From: Coturnix japonica
Taxonomy: Eukaryota > Chordata > Aves > Galliformes > Phasianidae
Assembly (NCBI RefSeq): GCF_001577835.2
Contig: NC_029516.1
Location: forward strand, 104,274,981 to 104,338,980
Direction of reading: 5' to 3'
Length of the DNA: 64,000 nt
This document shows, piece by piece, positions 1 through 12,502 of the stretch. The position numbers were made by a program, and so were the translations under genes. Numbering within the stretch: position 1 is the first letter of the stretch; every line of letters begins with the position of its first letter. Below the pieces are notes generated by a model that saw nothing but the letters and a program-made list of their open reading frames with translations, had not been told where the DNA came from and searched no databases.

Positions 1-55
1 TCTATTTCTTTTTCTTTTTCTATTTCTTTTTCTTTTTCTATTTCTTTTTCTTTTT
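1..55. repeat. Pyrimidine-rich tandem repeat (18-bp unit)
   Basis: Three near-perfect copies of an 18-base unit built from TCTATTTC and TTTTTC blocks open the window, and the array probably continues to the left. The plus strand is purely pyrimidine apart from one A per unit. Confidence 0.85.
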
Positions 56-1390
56 AATGGCAATCATGCATTTATGTGTATTTCAAAACATTGTAGTGTA
101 GTAAAAATCTCACTTTACAGTTTCTCACTTCCTAGAGGCTGCTGGGATAGCTCAGTACACTTTCCTGCTTGTATGCTGAAGGGGTATCCAAAAAAGAGAT
201 ACTGTACAAACATTTAATGTGTGAATCTGGAAACCGTACATCTGTTGCCATAGCAGCCTACCCCAATACTATTATTCAGCAATACAAGATGGATAATTTC
301 TGGCTTACAATATTTCTAGAAATCGATCACATGCAAGTTACAGGTAGGAAAATGATATTTTTAAGGGAAGCATTCAAAGTAATGTGTAGTTACACATATA
401 CACCTGACACCTCAGAGGCTATACTTGATTCTCACGCTCAGCTCGACTCACTGCACAGAGCACATACTGTGTGAACAAAGTAGCATTTTTATCATCTCTG
501 ACTCAGAAGGTCTTGATTCTCCTAACTAGCAGGGCTGTGACTGAGAGCTACAGGAAACATCTGTTTGCCACAGCCTCCATTCTGAGAACAGATTTAGGAA
601 ATAGTAACAGCACCTGGGGAACAGGGGCTGAGCGGCTTGCCCACAGACTATCATGGAAACATGGTTTCATTTACTGGGCTGACCCTTAAGCTGCTGTGTG
701 AGTGCTGCAGTCAGGTTTGGAGCTGGGTATTACAGGGGAAGAGCTACTTCTGCAGTGCACTACAGAGCAGTGTAGACAGATTGTCCGTGTAAGAAAGACA
801 GCAATGTTGCTGCATTCAGAGGGGAAGTTGGATACTTACATGGAATTAAGCAATCAATGACAAATCATCCCGTTCATATGGAGCTTTCTCCGAAGCAAAT
901 TGCTTTGTATGATCACACCTGCTTTCATATAAAGGTCCTACTTTGTGTTTTTGAACTGACATCTGTAAATTTTATTCATGGGAGGGTAAAAATCTTTGTG
1001 GAAACTGATTTATTCTGGAAAGAGAGCATTCAACCATTTCCTCCCAAAACATGGCTATTTTCCCTTGCCTAAAAATAAATCCCCATTTCACTTTGAGCTC
1101 TGGCATGTACCTGTTTCTGACATGAATTATGCTCCATCCCCAGTACCATGTAGCTCTTGGACATAAGGTGACTTTTGCACAAGCAAACAAATATTTCTTA
1201 CTCTCCACAGTGCTCAGATGAAAGTTCATTTCAACCTCTGCTCTATTCCCATTTAAAACTAATATTTCTCTGCCTGAGTGCCTCTCCAGGTGTGTCTGTT
1301 TCCTGCTAAAAGCCCTTGGATAGCAATTAGGCTGCTATTACCATGACTCAGGTTGTTATCTAAAGCGATTACCATCTTCTCTCTCCTTCT

Positions 1391-1406
1391 CCCTCCCTCC
1401 CTCCCC
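1391..1406 (-). other. G-quadruplex motif (minus strand)
   Basis: The plus strand reads four C-runs of at least three, separated by single T residues. The minus strand is therefore a G3+ motif with one-base loops, the most stable class of predicted parallel G-quadruplex. It lies in a longer pyrimidine tract (about 1376-1418). No gene start is visible next to it. Confidence 0.6.
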
Positions 1407-4400
1407 TCTTCTTCTGCCTCAGGGTCAAACACTTAAAGAGAGAGATCCCAATTCTTGTAGTATCTCTGTTAACTAATCAGTTCTTAGCCAGAGGCACATA
1501 ATTTCTGGACATAGGCTTAACACAATGCTGGTGGAGTCCCAGTGGCTGAGCAGTGTGGTTTGAAAAGAGATCATGTAGTCTGGCCTCATGGTGCTTCCTG
1601 GCAATACGACTAAGTGACTAAGGTCACTTGAGAAGGCAAAAAGAAGTAACAAAGATTTCAATAATAGGCTGGCTGGTTGCTATTTTGACCAACTGTCAAG
1701 AAATTAATCTCAGAAGGACAGTTTATAACCACCTGCAGTATATTCTAGCAGCTCCCTCTGGCATGTTTTACAGAATGCCTTAGTCACTGCTGGTAACATG
1801 ACTGTTAGCATCTAGGAGTTTTATTGTTGGTATATAGTGCAACTGTGTCCCTAGGAGTCCAAGGCTACCACAGCAGGGCCACCAGATAGGCCAAGGAGCT
1901 TCCTGGAATGCTGGGCATGCAGTGTGACCGGCACAATCCTCGGGGAGGAGAAAAGAGGGAAAGGGAGGTTGTGCCAGCTCCGCTTGCTTGCTGGTCATGT
2001 GCCAGGATGCGATGGCTGGGGAAAGGAAATGGGATATAAAGCGCAGGCTGAGCTTTGTGGTGAATGTGAAAGCAAGCATTTCATGCTCTGATTGGTGTGT
2101 TCAGAAGAGAAAAAGCTAAGCACCTTAAACTGAAATACGTGAAGTTCTGCAGCAGCTAGACGTGGTGCTGGAGCTTCAGAGCCAGGGAAGCTGCTGGGAT
2201 CAGGCCTGGGGTAAGATGAGGGCACCCCGAGGTCTGGCTCATTCCTACTGCTGCAGGCCTTCCACAGCCAGAGCAGGGGCAGCTAGTCATGGTCTTCCCT
2301 TCCCTGAACCTCTTCTTATCACGGCTTTCTCAGAGATGGGACCATCAGAGAGTGCCACTAGGTGTTAGTCTGGGCTTGGGGACAAAGTGGAAAAGGGACT
2401 ACGTGTTTTGCTACCATGCTTATCGGAATTGCTGTAAAATGTTGTTTGTTCTACTGTGGACAGGGGAGAGGACACCTTGTCCTCCTTCAGAAGGAATAAT
2501 CACTGACTTAGGGTGATCACTGTGCTTGAGTGATGAACTGCCTAAAGATTTTAAGCTAATACCCAGATATGAAAGGCCCAATTGGGAGAGCTATTGACTT
2601 GCTACAAACCTCACTAAGTGAGTGCCCTCTGTTGGGTTCAGAAAGAACACTGTGTGCCTCTGCCAGCTGCTGTGCACTCACTTTGCACCTATGCTCCCAG
2701 AGCACAACACCTCCCACAGACTGGTACAGTGGCTGTGGAGAGTTCAGGAGGGGCAGGAGCAGCTGCAGCAGCATTAACTGCATACAGTATCTCTGCCTGC
2801 ATGAGTAGGTGGGGCTGGCTTCAGCTCAGGGAGTAACACAGACCAAGGGACGCATTATTCTGCATAAAAGCATCACTGTTGTAGAAATGCCTGCCTAAAA
2901 ATACCTAACATGTAACAAAACAGAATTTTAGGCCAAAGTGGAATTATTCAGTGCATTCTAACCCTGCTTCTGCTGTATCAGGAAGAGCTGGCTTGCCATT
3001 TCCCTGCTGTTAATACTGACAGGATTAGGGTGACTTTTCAGAATATTAAGCAGGCTTTGCAAGAGCTGAATGGAGCAGTGCTCCCAGGGCTTGTTCTCAG
3101 ACCTTCTTACATCTCTGCCAGGGAAAAGGTCAGGTGAACTACCTTGTCTGAAGTGGAAATGCCCTTAAGGAAAATTAGAAGTGGCTCATTTTGAATTAGC
3201 ATCTGATTACTGCTGCACTCTGTGGTGCCTCCAGCATTACTTTCCTGCTTTCTCTCTAAAAAAGGCTGGTGACCGCATACTCCTACACTACATGCCCCCA
3301 TGCCAGAGCCTTCAGGGTTCCCTGAGGCCTCCTTCCCTCCCCTCCTCCTCCTGCCATGCAGCCTTGTCTTTGTCTCTGGTGGTTGGTGTGGTCCCATAGC
3401 AGCTCAGCAGCTTCCCTGTGGCTGCACTGAAAGTAGAACTTAGGTAACTTCAGTTGATGCAGTTTAACATTTTTCATGTTTGAACACAAACTCCTTTTCC
3501 TAAAATTGGATCCCCTTTGGAGGCTAGGAGCAGAACAAAAAAAAAAACCAAACAAACCAACCAAGCCAACAACGAAACCAAGTGGTAGATATTTAAACAC
3601 TCCCATTCTAACACAGGCAGCAAAATTCCAATCATTTCTAGATAAACACTGCTCATCAAAAGAAAGAAGCATATGAACATGAAAGGCAAACTTAGCAGCA
3701 GTAAGATCACCTGTTTTAAGAAAGAGAGGTTGGGGCTGTCTGTGCAAGCACTTTAAACCAATTAATCTCAAGGTGTGAATGACCTATTTAGCAAAAGCAG
3801 GCTGAAGTGTCATTCCAGAAGCACAGTGCTTGACTAAAGCAGTACAATTTGAGGAAAAAAAACCTGATCCATGGAGCAGTCAGTTTTGCATTAGTAAAGT
3901 CATATTGAAAAAGCATAGCAGATTTCTTTTAGATCTGAAGGGTTCAAGCAACACTTTGATTATTCGGTTATATGAACCTAGAATCCATTATTAGTAAAAA
4001 GCATAGTCTAACAGGCAGGAAGAAGATATAGACTATCAAAGATATTTTTTTCAAATATCAGCACTGATGGTGCCAGCAGCTGACCCTGAGGAGATCTAGG
4101 CAGTCACAAATCACTGTGAATTAAGTGCTGAGTATCAGAGTGTACATAGTAGAGTTTAAAAAGTGGTCGCTGCTCATGCATCCATCTCTGGGGGAGTGAA
4201 GTGACTCAGGAGCTGTAGGAGGGAGTGACAGCTTTTAGCCTCGGGAAGATTGATTTTTGCTGATTCACAGATGAGAAATACCCAAACAGCATCTAGAAAC
4301 ATCTGTTCCTGACTTCTTTAAAAATGGCACCAAGGATTCCTTGGTTTTGTCACTACGACCAGCTAGCATTTCTTCCCAGACCACAGCCAGATTTGGTACT

Positions 4401-4866
4401 GAGGTGCTGTGCTGCTGCAAGGCCCAAAGAGACCTTCCATGTCTGTGTGGCTCACTGGAAGCCCTCATGGGCAGCTCTTTCCCTGGGTGTAAGCTGCTCA
4501 CCTTCCTAAGAGCCCATCTACATACTGAAAAATATGGATGGCTGTGGTTCTTAGTCCCAGTATCTTATAAACTCAAGGAGGGACTTCCATGTTTGACAGA
4601 GCCATGGCTCAGGACAGTTTCTTAATATTCACAGTCAGACAATGCACAACCCCTTATCACTACTGCATGCATACATCAGAAGCTCTTCACTTTCCTTCAG
4701 TAGGAAGAATCAGAAAAAATATGTGCTGAATAATGTACACAGATTATTTGGAAATATGCAAATGAAATTGCTGCAGAGACATTCCGTTTCCTATGAAGCT
4801 GTGTGGGTCATAGCAGACAATGAAACTGAGACTAGGATAGAAAATTTGCAAGGTGTTTGTTAGCAG

Positions 4867-4890
4867 AAAAAAAAAAAAAAAAAAAAAAAA
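4867..4890. repeat. Poly-A tract
   Basis: An uninterrupted run of roughly 24 A. No SINE or processed copy could be recognised immediately upstream, so I read it as a homopolymer repeat. Confidence 0.8.
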
Positions 4891-6325
4891 GAAAGCTAGG
4901 GGACGTTGCTTTCAATTCACACAGTTACTTCTGCTTTGCTTCAGACTATCTTCTAAAACCCACGGTGGTAAGTTTATAGTTTAAATTCCAGTGAGGCTAC
5001 CAACTCTTTGTAGACGTTTCCTTTAAGAACTTCTCTTAGTATCTTTGATCTGTCACCACTTGTTTAATTTAATTTCATTTCCCTGACGTAGACTTTTTAA
5101 AAATCATTTTTAACTTTGCACCTTTGGTATAACACTCTGACCTTACAAACTTTTAATGTGCTCTTCTTTGAAGCAATTGCACCATAGGCGCATTAACAAT
5201 TAAATCAGTGATATACTGAGAAGCTCTAAGTTGGGATTATTTTTCTTCCTTCTTTTAATTTAGGCCTCACCAACTGAACTTGGGAAAGAAGCTAGAGATC
5301 TGATCATTGGAAAACCAATTAGAATGAAACAATTAGAACAATATGCAGCTTGTAGAGCACAACTGCTAATATTTCTTCTGCTAGCCTATGGCCTATTGCA
5401 AAAACATTTCCAGAGGACACACAGAAACCTTCAAGATTTGCACAGAATGTCTGGTTAGAAACGTATTTCAGCAAGCCAGAAAAGGAGGAGAATGATAGTT
5501 GCTAGAATAATATTCACTAAGTCAACTTGAAACTATTAAAATAATAGAATCATCCTTCTATAAAATAGCACATTACTTCCCAGGCAGGAACATGATTATT
5601 TCCTAATGACTTCATCATAGATCTAAAGTACTGTGTAAAAGTCAATTAATTTGATGTCAGTTGTCATTATATGCACTGTAAAGGTTATTGAACCATTTGT
5701 GTATTCAAAATAGAGTACCGTGTTAAAAGTTCAAAAGCAGTTGTAAGAATAAATAGTTTGAGGTGACATTCAGCTTGTATCCCAAATGCGTACAGTGAAA
5801 TAAAGTTCATTAGTGACTTGTTTCTTCATTCTGCTCATGCCATGATTAGCAGTGTATTGGAAAAATCCATGATGCATGGTCATGCAGCCTCTGATCCTTT
5901 TCTAGGAATTGTGACCAGCATATTTTAAACTGCAATAGAGCAAAAGAAAATCAAAAAGAATATGTGATATCACAAATAAAAATTAAGGAACATCTGTGAG
6001 TTTTATCACCTTCACTCCAATTAAACAGAACTTTGATGTGCAAGTCATAAACTCAGTGGACTTAGTTGTGAAACAAAGTGCTGTACGGTTTAAGTGATGA
6101 CACCACATGAAAGACTTTAGTAAAGAAAAGGAAGCAAACTTGACAAATAATTTGATCAAATAAATTTAACTGAACAGTAAGTTCAAGTGATATGTTTGTA
6201 GAACTATGTGTTTAGGTGCTCCTAATTAAAGTTCCAAATATGAGGCATCCAAGTCTTCTGATTTGTTGGGAGCATCTATCTGTGTGTCTGCTGTTAGTCT
6301 TGTTATAGTAATAAATTATTATTAA

Positions 6326-6484
6326 AATCCTCCATCCCTGGAGGTGTTCAAGACCATGCTTGGACATTCTGGGCAACCTGATCTAGTGGATGGCAGCCCT
6401 ACCCATGGCGGCAGCGTTGGAATTAGATAATATTTAAGGTCCCTTCCAAGCCATTTTATGATTCCATGATTCTATGATTCTATT
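6326..6484 (+). mobile_element. CR1 LINE 3' end (5'-truncated)
   Basis: Sense-strand CR1 3' terminus. It starts in the ATCCCTGGAGGTGTTCAAG segment that encodes the ORF2 C-terminus, continues through the GGTCCCTTCCAA stretch of the 3' UTR, and ends in the avian tail of tandem ATTCTATG-like units. Severe 5' truncation is normal for CR1. Base changes make it look moderately old. Confidence 0.9.
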
Positions 6485-6559
6485 ATTTTGTTCTTGATGG
6501 GTGGGATAAGGATAGACTGTTAGGAGTGACACTGTATTTATTTTTATTTGTGTTTCACG

Positions 6560-7660
6560 ACATGGAAACAGGATAGCAGTGGAGAAATGAAGTTAGAAGA
6601 ACGATGTAGTCAAAACAAGAAATTAGAAATGAAAAGGAGTTTGGGAGAAGATGTGAAAGGCAGGACGTTGTAGTGCTTGAGAATGCAGAAGTTGAGAATG
6701 TGGCTAAGAACCATGTGTATCTGTTGATGGACAGAAACTGGAAGTTGTGTGCAGAATAGAAGAGAAACAGGTGATTAATGGTGAAAAAAAGTGGAATTTA
6801 ACTTTGGCTTTCTTTTTATTTTTATTTTTTTTACCCTGAGATATTTGTATCATGAAAGTGAAGAGTTAGAGAATTTCAGGAGGAATGCACAAGAAATGAT
6901 ACCAGAGACATAAAGCCATGGAAACGTGGAGGAGATTAAATTTTAAAAGTAAATGAAAGTGTAGTAGAATTGCAGCAAGAAAAGGTATATTGTCCTGGAA
7001 CCTGAAAGGCTGAAATCTAATTTTTGAGGGGAGATGAACAACGGTTCTGTGAAAAAAAAAGATACAGGGGAAACAGGAAAAAGATGGCAAGGAAAATAAC
7101 ATGTCTGGAGCTTTGGTCCAATGAATTGCAAAAGCAGAGTCATTTAGTTGCAGAGGCTGAGAGGACCTGATCAAAGCACAAGGAAAATCAATGGTTATGT
7201 TATAGGAGAAGAGAAGGAGAGAGTAGGAGATATTTTAAGATTTAAAAATGTTATCAAACTGGATGAACCAGGTGGCTGTTAAGAAAGTTGTGGTAGTGTT
7301 GGTTAGGGACAGGTAGGAAAGAAGCCCAGGTGGTGACCGGACTGGAACACAGTGAAGATCAGAGAAGGATCAGCATTTAGTGAAAATAATGCTGCAGAGC
7401 TGACCAGAGCTGCCAAACATTGTGGATAAATATACAGTTAGGGGGCTGTGTGCATAATTAGCATTGGATGTGCAGGTGTGTAGGAGGCAGTGGGGAGAAA
7501 AGTGAAACTAAGATGAAAATTGAGGTAAAGACTGAGGAATTCATATCACAGAAACTGGGAGGTATGAGAAGACCTTAAAAGATCGCACTCAGGAGAGGAG
7601 AAGGAGTGCAAAAAAGGGAGTGACTGAAATAAAACCCTTTTGTGCCCAAGAAACTCTAAA
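6560..7660 (+). other. Purine-rich strand-asymmetric tract
   Basis: For about 1.1 kb the plus strand is strongly enriched in A and G (blocks such as GAAGAGAAGGAGAGAGTAGG near 7207) with only short T-runs in between. There is no tandem period and no protein similarity that I can recognise. Open frames on the minus strand here are a by-product of the skew. It could be a decayed repeat or a long R-loop-prone tract. Confidence 0.5.
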
Positions 7661-8177
7661 AGCCTTGTGATCCAGAACACACAATGAAAATTTGCAGAAA
7701 AAGGCAGCTATGTAAGTAGCATCAATTGATAAGACATAATTCCTATAATCCCAAGCACATTTTAAAGCAAAAGGAAATATGGATACACTCTAAATGCATG
7801 CTAACTTTGAGAAATGGAGTGGTCATTCCACAGATGGTAAGAGCAAGAGAGGAAGTAGAAATGAGGTGTAGTGGTTCTGATGCAGCCTGACATAAGTCCT
7901 ATCCAGGTTCCTCTTTTTTTGTCTAAGATTACCACATTTCAGTATTTCCACTAGATCTTCCTCTAGAGATTTTCCTACTGTGCTATGAATCAGAGAGACA
8001 CAGTAACCAGCGTAAAGAGATCATATCACGCTAAGGTTCTCTACATACTTATGTATATGACGTAATTTTGATTTACGTAGTGAAAAACAATGAAAAGAAA
8101 GAAATGCAATTGGGTACTATACTAATTGTATGTGGAAAAACCCTTGATATGCTGTGATGGGGATTTTCTGCAAAGCT

Positions 8178-8206
8178 TATTTATTTATTTATCTGTTTAT
8201 TTTTAT
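8178..8206. repeat. (TTTA)n microsatellite
   Basis: Short, slightly imperfect TTTA tandem repeat. Confidence 0.7.
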
Positions 8207-8501
8207 CTGCACAGTAGTTTGACAATGAAAATGTGTGTAGCCCCACAGCTGACTCTCTCAACATCCCTGTGAACTGGATGAGAGCTGGCAACTTTCCTGC
8301 AAGCCTCTTTTTCCTGGGTCTCAACTCTTCTTCATCTTAAAAATGAAGATGGAGGAGAGAACAGATATAGCTAGTCATTTCTCATTCCTTACCAGCATTT
8401 AAGAGAGAACAGTCACAGAGATGTAAAAGATTTTCCTAGGCAGAATGCATGGGAAATGTTTTTTAACAAAGTGCAATCAGATATATTTATTTTATTTGTG
8501 C

Positions 8502-8562
8502 CACAGAATCATAGAACCATAGAATCACTCAGGTTGGAAAAGACCTGAGAGATCATCAAGTG
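8502..8562 (-). mobile_element. CR1 LINE 3'-tail fragment
   Basis: The plus strand starts with the reversed CR1 tail (agaatcatagaaccatagaatc) and runs through the conserved GGTTGGAAAAGACCT-like 3' UTR block to about 8562, where homology stops. Only about 60 bp remains, an extreme 5' truncation. Confidence 0.85.
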
Positions 8563-8563
8563 C

Positions 8564-8621
8564 CATGTACCGCCTAGTGGTATATGCCACTATATACTGC
8601 ATGTATAGTATGCGGTATATG
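8564..8621. repeat. Nested inverted repeats (cloverleaf-like)
   Basis: Outer arms 8564-8573 and 8612-8621 pair over 10 positions with one G-T wobble. Inside lie two further small hairpins, arms 8576-8580/8587-8591 and 8594-8598/8607-8611. The structure begins directly after the CR1 fragment. It lacks tRNA consensus boxes, so I do not call a tRNA. Confidence 0.45.
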
Positions 8622-8624
8622 TCC

Positions 8625-11490
8625 ACAGACATACTGTTGCTTGTGTATGCTGTAGTGGAATCCAGAAACATGAGTGCTTTTGAAAATCTGGCCTGTAGAT
8701 TTGAGCTGGACATTAGAAAAAAGAAAATGGGGAAAAAAAAGAATTTTTGACTTGGTTGAAGGCACACTTCTGCAGCAGCCTTGGTATCCAGTTTCATGGG
8801 TCCCAATCCAGCATGCATACGGTCCTTTAAGCCTGTGGTGTCTGCATGCTGTTTCTAACCTTTGAAGGCATGGGTTTATGAAAAGCATACATTTGAGATG
8901 TCTCTTCATCTCCAGTAACTAATATACAATCTGAAGAAAACAAAACCAAAGACATCAGGTCCAGCTCCAATTTTGCAGAAAAGGGAACTGATCTTGATTG
9001 TAAGGTAGAGAAGTCTGATGAGTCTTTGACATAATGTTCTGGGATTGCTTGGGCTGAGTGGTAAGTTAACCTAATTTTGAGATTTCATCACACTTACTTT
9101 GTAAATAAGGATCAGTATCTTTGACAGAAAGAGTGGTCAGGATTTGGTGCTTGTTGGTATGCTTCTTTGTATGTCATGGCAAACCTTGTAAGGGAAACAT
9201 GTTCATCTGAGTGCTTCTGCACTTCGCATTTCTTCAAAGTCTTATAAATTGTTAAAAAATACTCTGTAGAAACTGAAGACCTGTTACAGACTCTACAGAA
9301 ACAAGATGGAACTGGTCCACTGTGCCTTGGGGTCTAAAAGACTTTGGATCATTATAGGGCTCTCCTAATTGTCCAGTTCTGTTCTTGAGCTCACTGTGAG
9401 TAAAGGAAGTTGTGGAAGTTCTTCAGAAAAAAATAATAGTGTAGATGTATCAATCAGTTTCTGTAAATTCAGTTGTAAATGTAGTTTTGCTTTGCAACAG
9501 AAAAAGAAGGACAACAGCCTAAAAAAGAATGACATGAAGATTAAGACTGAGGCTTGGCAGTAGCCACTAAGGGTTTTAGTGCCTAATTACAGAAGTGAAA
9601 CAGACTAAAATCCTCTTTGAAAGACTCAACGGTGACTGGAAAACTAGCAAACATTTAGTCTATGAAAGACTGAAGGCCAAGCAGAACAAGATAAAAAGCC
9701 TTTTCAGAACAGTATTTTAAACAATTTGGTTTTACTTGGGTTTGGAGATTTTTTATTGGGTCATTTAACTCACGCATCCAGTGAACATATTGAAAAAGGG
9801 CATTAATATTAAACAGGCAACAGCTGCATTGAACTTGAGAGCCAAACGACTAATTTTCAGGAAATATGTGAGTAGTATTACTCACATTAACAGCCTCATT
9901 GAATGTTGTGGCTATATTTAGGGTAGTGAAAATATATCTAAATTTATTCATTTTTGTGTTTCAATAAATTTGGTTTTAAATCCTTTTTATAAGGTTTAAG
10001 CTGTAATGCACTGAGGAACATGTTAACTAAATGGGCCTGTGCGCTGGTAACATTAGTCCACAGCTCCTGTAATTGAAACACACTATATAACATGCTTTTA
10101 AAGATGGCATATGTTTTGTCTTAGACGTGTCTTGACTGTAAGATCTGATTCAAGTCAATTTCCACTGGGAGCTTTAGTCTCAGATGGATCACAGTTTTCA
10201 AACAAACTTCTGTTCCTCCCCAAAGCCGTGTGAATCTGACATATCTTTTCATTATTTATAAGCTCATAAAGAAATTGACGTGTTGTTATGATAAATTCAT
10301 TGATTAATGTGAAAGTTTGGCTGAGGATAAAATAAATGGTTGAAAATGGTGTTGATTTTAAATACTCTGTACGCCTATCAGCAATCAACAAAAAAAGAGA
10401 AGGCAATACCAGAGGTGATACATGTGCAGATGAAAGAAGAAGAGGAAGAACAGCTACTGTCGGCCATCACTCATGGCAGCGGGATGTCTGCTAAGTGCAG
10501 CTCTGAGCCCAGCAGCACAGGCTGCCAGAACAGCTTTTAAAATTCCTCTTTTTCAGTCCCTTTTGCCTTTGTAAGCCTTGGTGCTGGCCGTCTATCCTGA
10601 CACAGGCAGTGTTCTCCTGGAAAGCAGACTTCCTCCTTGTCACTAAAGGCTTAGCATGCCCTGGTGCAGAGGCTTAGAGTTCATTATTTGTACAAAAGTA
10701 GCTGGCAAATTACAGGCATTCTCAGATATCTTTTCCTTTTGTCTCCATGGAAGTGAATGATGAATGGCTGAAGTGAACACAGAACAGAAAATGTAGGAAC
10801 ATGCCTTAGACTAAGGTGTGATCATGCAAGAACTTCCCATTAACCCAAAGAGTAATTTTTTATACAGAATGGTTGTGAAGGAAAGATTGAAACTGGATGT
10901 GGTACTTGCTTATCTGTCTGAGTATGGAGACTGAAACAATGGCTCCAAGCAAAGAAACCAGCATTACACATGTCGAATGTAAGCCAGTATCAATTCTCTT
11001 TTGATGGATGGAATAGAAAGTGAGAGAGAGAGGCTGGCAAACTGAAATCTCTCCTGTTGCTGTTTCAAATTCGGTGAATGAAGCTCAGCTGCAGGCTTTC
11101 CCTGGGGCTCAGCCAGTACCTCCACCAACTGCTCTTGTCCATAGTTCACATCCAGTCAGGCCCAGTCTCCTAATTTCTTGCTGGTTTTACCTCCTCAGTG
11201 GCAGAGAGAATGACTCATGATACTGTTTATTTCACCACAGGCAGAAAGGTGTTTCCCCCTCTCTACTTGCACATGTACTGTGGCCCTCCAGGCATGGCAA
11301 CTGAGGCAAGAATGCAAAGGGGAATGACAGACTGCAGCGCATGCATGTGAGGGCTTGGAAGTGAAGGAGAAAAAAAGCACCGATCAATTTTTGAACAATT
11401 TCTGTGTCCCACTTCAAGCTGGAAGATTTGGGACTGTGCCATCCACTTACTGGCCAGATTCAAATTTCACACAAGATAATTTCCCTGAGC
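8625..11490. other. Intergenic or intronic DNA with no recognised gene
   Basis: AT-rich sequence with short open frames only. None has splice signals plus a recognisable protein motif. No repeat family could be named. Confidence 0.55.
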
Positions 11491-11494
11491 TTTT

Positions 11495-12502
11495 CACAGA
11501 ATCACAGAATCACAGAATCACAGAATCACCCGGGTTGGAAGGGACCTCAAGGATCATGTAGCTCCAACCCCCCTGCCTAGCAGGGCCACCAAACATACAC
11601 ATTTACTAGATCAGGTTGCCCAGGGCCCCGTCCAACCTGGTCTTGAACACCTCCAAGGACGGGGCATCCACAACCTCACTGGGCAGCCTGTTCCAGGACC
11701 TAACCACCCTTCTAGTAAAGAACTTTCCCCTAACATCCAACCTAAATCTTCCCTCCTTCAACTTAAAACCATTTCCTCTAGTCCTGCTATTATCAGCCCT
11801 TTCGAAGAGTTTACTCCCCTCCTGGGAGTAAGTTCCCTTCAGGTATTGAAAGGCTGCAATGAGGTCACCTCGCAACCTTCTCTTCTCCAGGCTGAACAAA
11901 CCCAACTCCCTCAGCCTGTCCTCATAGGGGAGGTGCTCCAGCCCCCTGATCATCTTTGTGGCCCTCCTCTGGACCCTTTCCAAAATCTCCATATCTTTTT
12001 TGTACTGAGGACTCCACACCTGGACACAGTACTCCAGATGGGGCCTCACAAGAGCAGAGTAGAGAGGGACGATCACCTCCCTATCCCTGCTGACCACCCC
12101 TCTCCTGATGGAGCCCAGGATCCCGTTTGCTTTCCTGGCTGCCAGAGCGCACTGCTGGCTCATGTTAAGTTTCTCATCTATCAGGACCCCTAGGTCTTTT
12201 TCAGCCGAGCTGCTCTCAAGGACAGCTCCTCCCAGCCTGTACAGGTGCCTGGGGTTCTTCCGGCCCAAGTGCAAAACCTTGCACTTTGCCGTGTTGAACC
12301 TCATTAGGTTCACCCGAGCCCAGCTTTCCAGCCTGTCAAGGTCCCTCTGAATGGCATCTGTTCCCTCCACCGTATCGACTGCACCACTCAGCTTGGTGTC
12401 ATCAGCAAACTTGCTGAGGGTGCACTCCATTCCCTCATCGATGTCATTAATAAAGATGTTAAAGAGCACCGGTCCCAAGACAGACCCTCGAGGGACGCCG
12501 CT
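11495..12502 (-). mobile_element. CR1 LINE, 5'-truncated, well preserved
   Basis: About 1 kb of CR1 on the minus strand. At its 3' end (11495-11528) the plus strand shows four agaatcac-type 8-mers, followed by the GGGTTGGAAGGGACCTCAAG 3' UTR. The coding part reaches to about 12502, where homology stops inside the reverse transcriptase (SGVPRGSVL). The single long frame shows little decay, so this is among the youngest CR1 copies in the window. Truncation at the 5' end is typical of target-primed reverse transcription that stops early. Confidence 0.95.
11606..12502 (-). CDS. CR1 ORF2 fragment: reverse transcriptase C-terminal part
   Basis: Uninterrupted frame of about 298 codons inside the CR1 copy, ending just before the 3' UTR. 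Near its start are [19 protein letters not shown] (RT finger/palm motif B region) and FADDTKL, the catalytic YxDD-type motif with the two metal-binding aspartates. The thumb-like C-terminal part follows with [15 protein letters not shown] and ends [13 protein letters not shown]. The endonuclease and the N-terminal RT motifs are absent through 5' truncation, so it cannot mobilise itself. It has no start codon of its own. It is a LINE remnant and not a host gene. Confidence 0.93.
   Translation of the reverse strand, partial: SGVPRGSVLGPVLFNIFINDIDEGMECTLSKFADDTKLSGAVDTVEGTDAIQRDLDRLESWARVNLMRFNTAKCKVLHLGRKNPRHLYRLGGAVLESSSAEKDLGVLIDEKLNMSQQCALAARKANGILGSIRRGVVSRDREVIVPLYSALVRPHLEYCVQVWSPQYKKDMEILERVQRRATKMIRGLEHLPYEDRLRELGLFSLEKRRLRGDLIAAFQYLKGTYSQEGSKLFERADNSRTRGNGFKLKEGRFRLDVRGKFFTRRVVRSWNRLPSEVVDAPSLEVFKTRLDGALGNLI

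Larger units (their letters stand above)
56..6320. other. Intergenic or intronic DNA with no recognised gene
   Basis: AT-rich DNA with only short, non-homologous open frames on both strands. It contains a strong C-run tract (1391-1406), a poly-A run (4867-4890) and a small A-rich CAAAC-type tract (3536-3575). I see no CR1 3' end, no conserved protein exon and no RNA gene here. Confidence 0.6.

Noticed and set aside
8564-8621. tRNA gene
   Set aside because: The stems suggest a cloverleaf, but it is too short and the A and B box consensus, anticodon loop and T-loop GTTCRA are absent.
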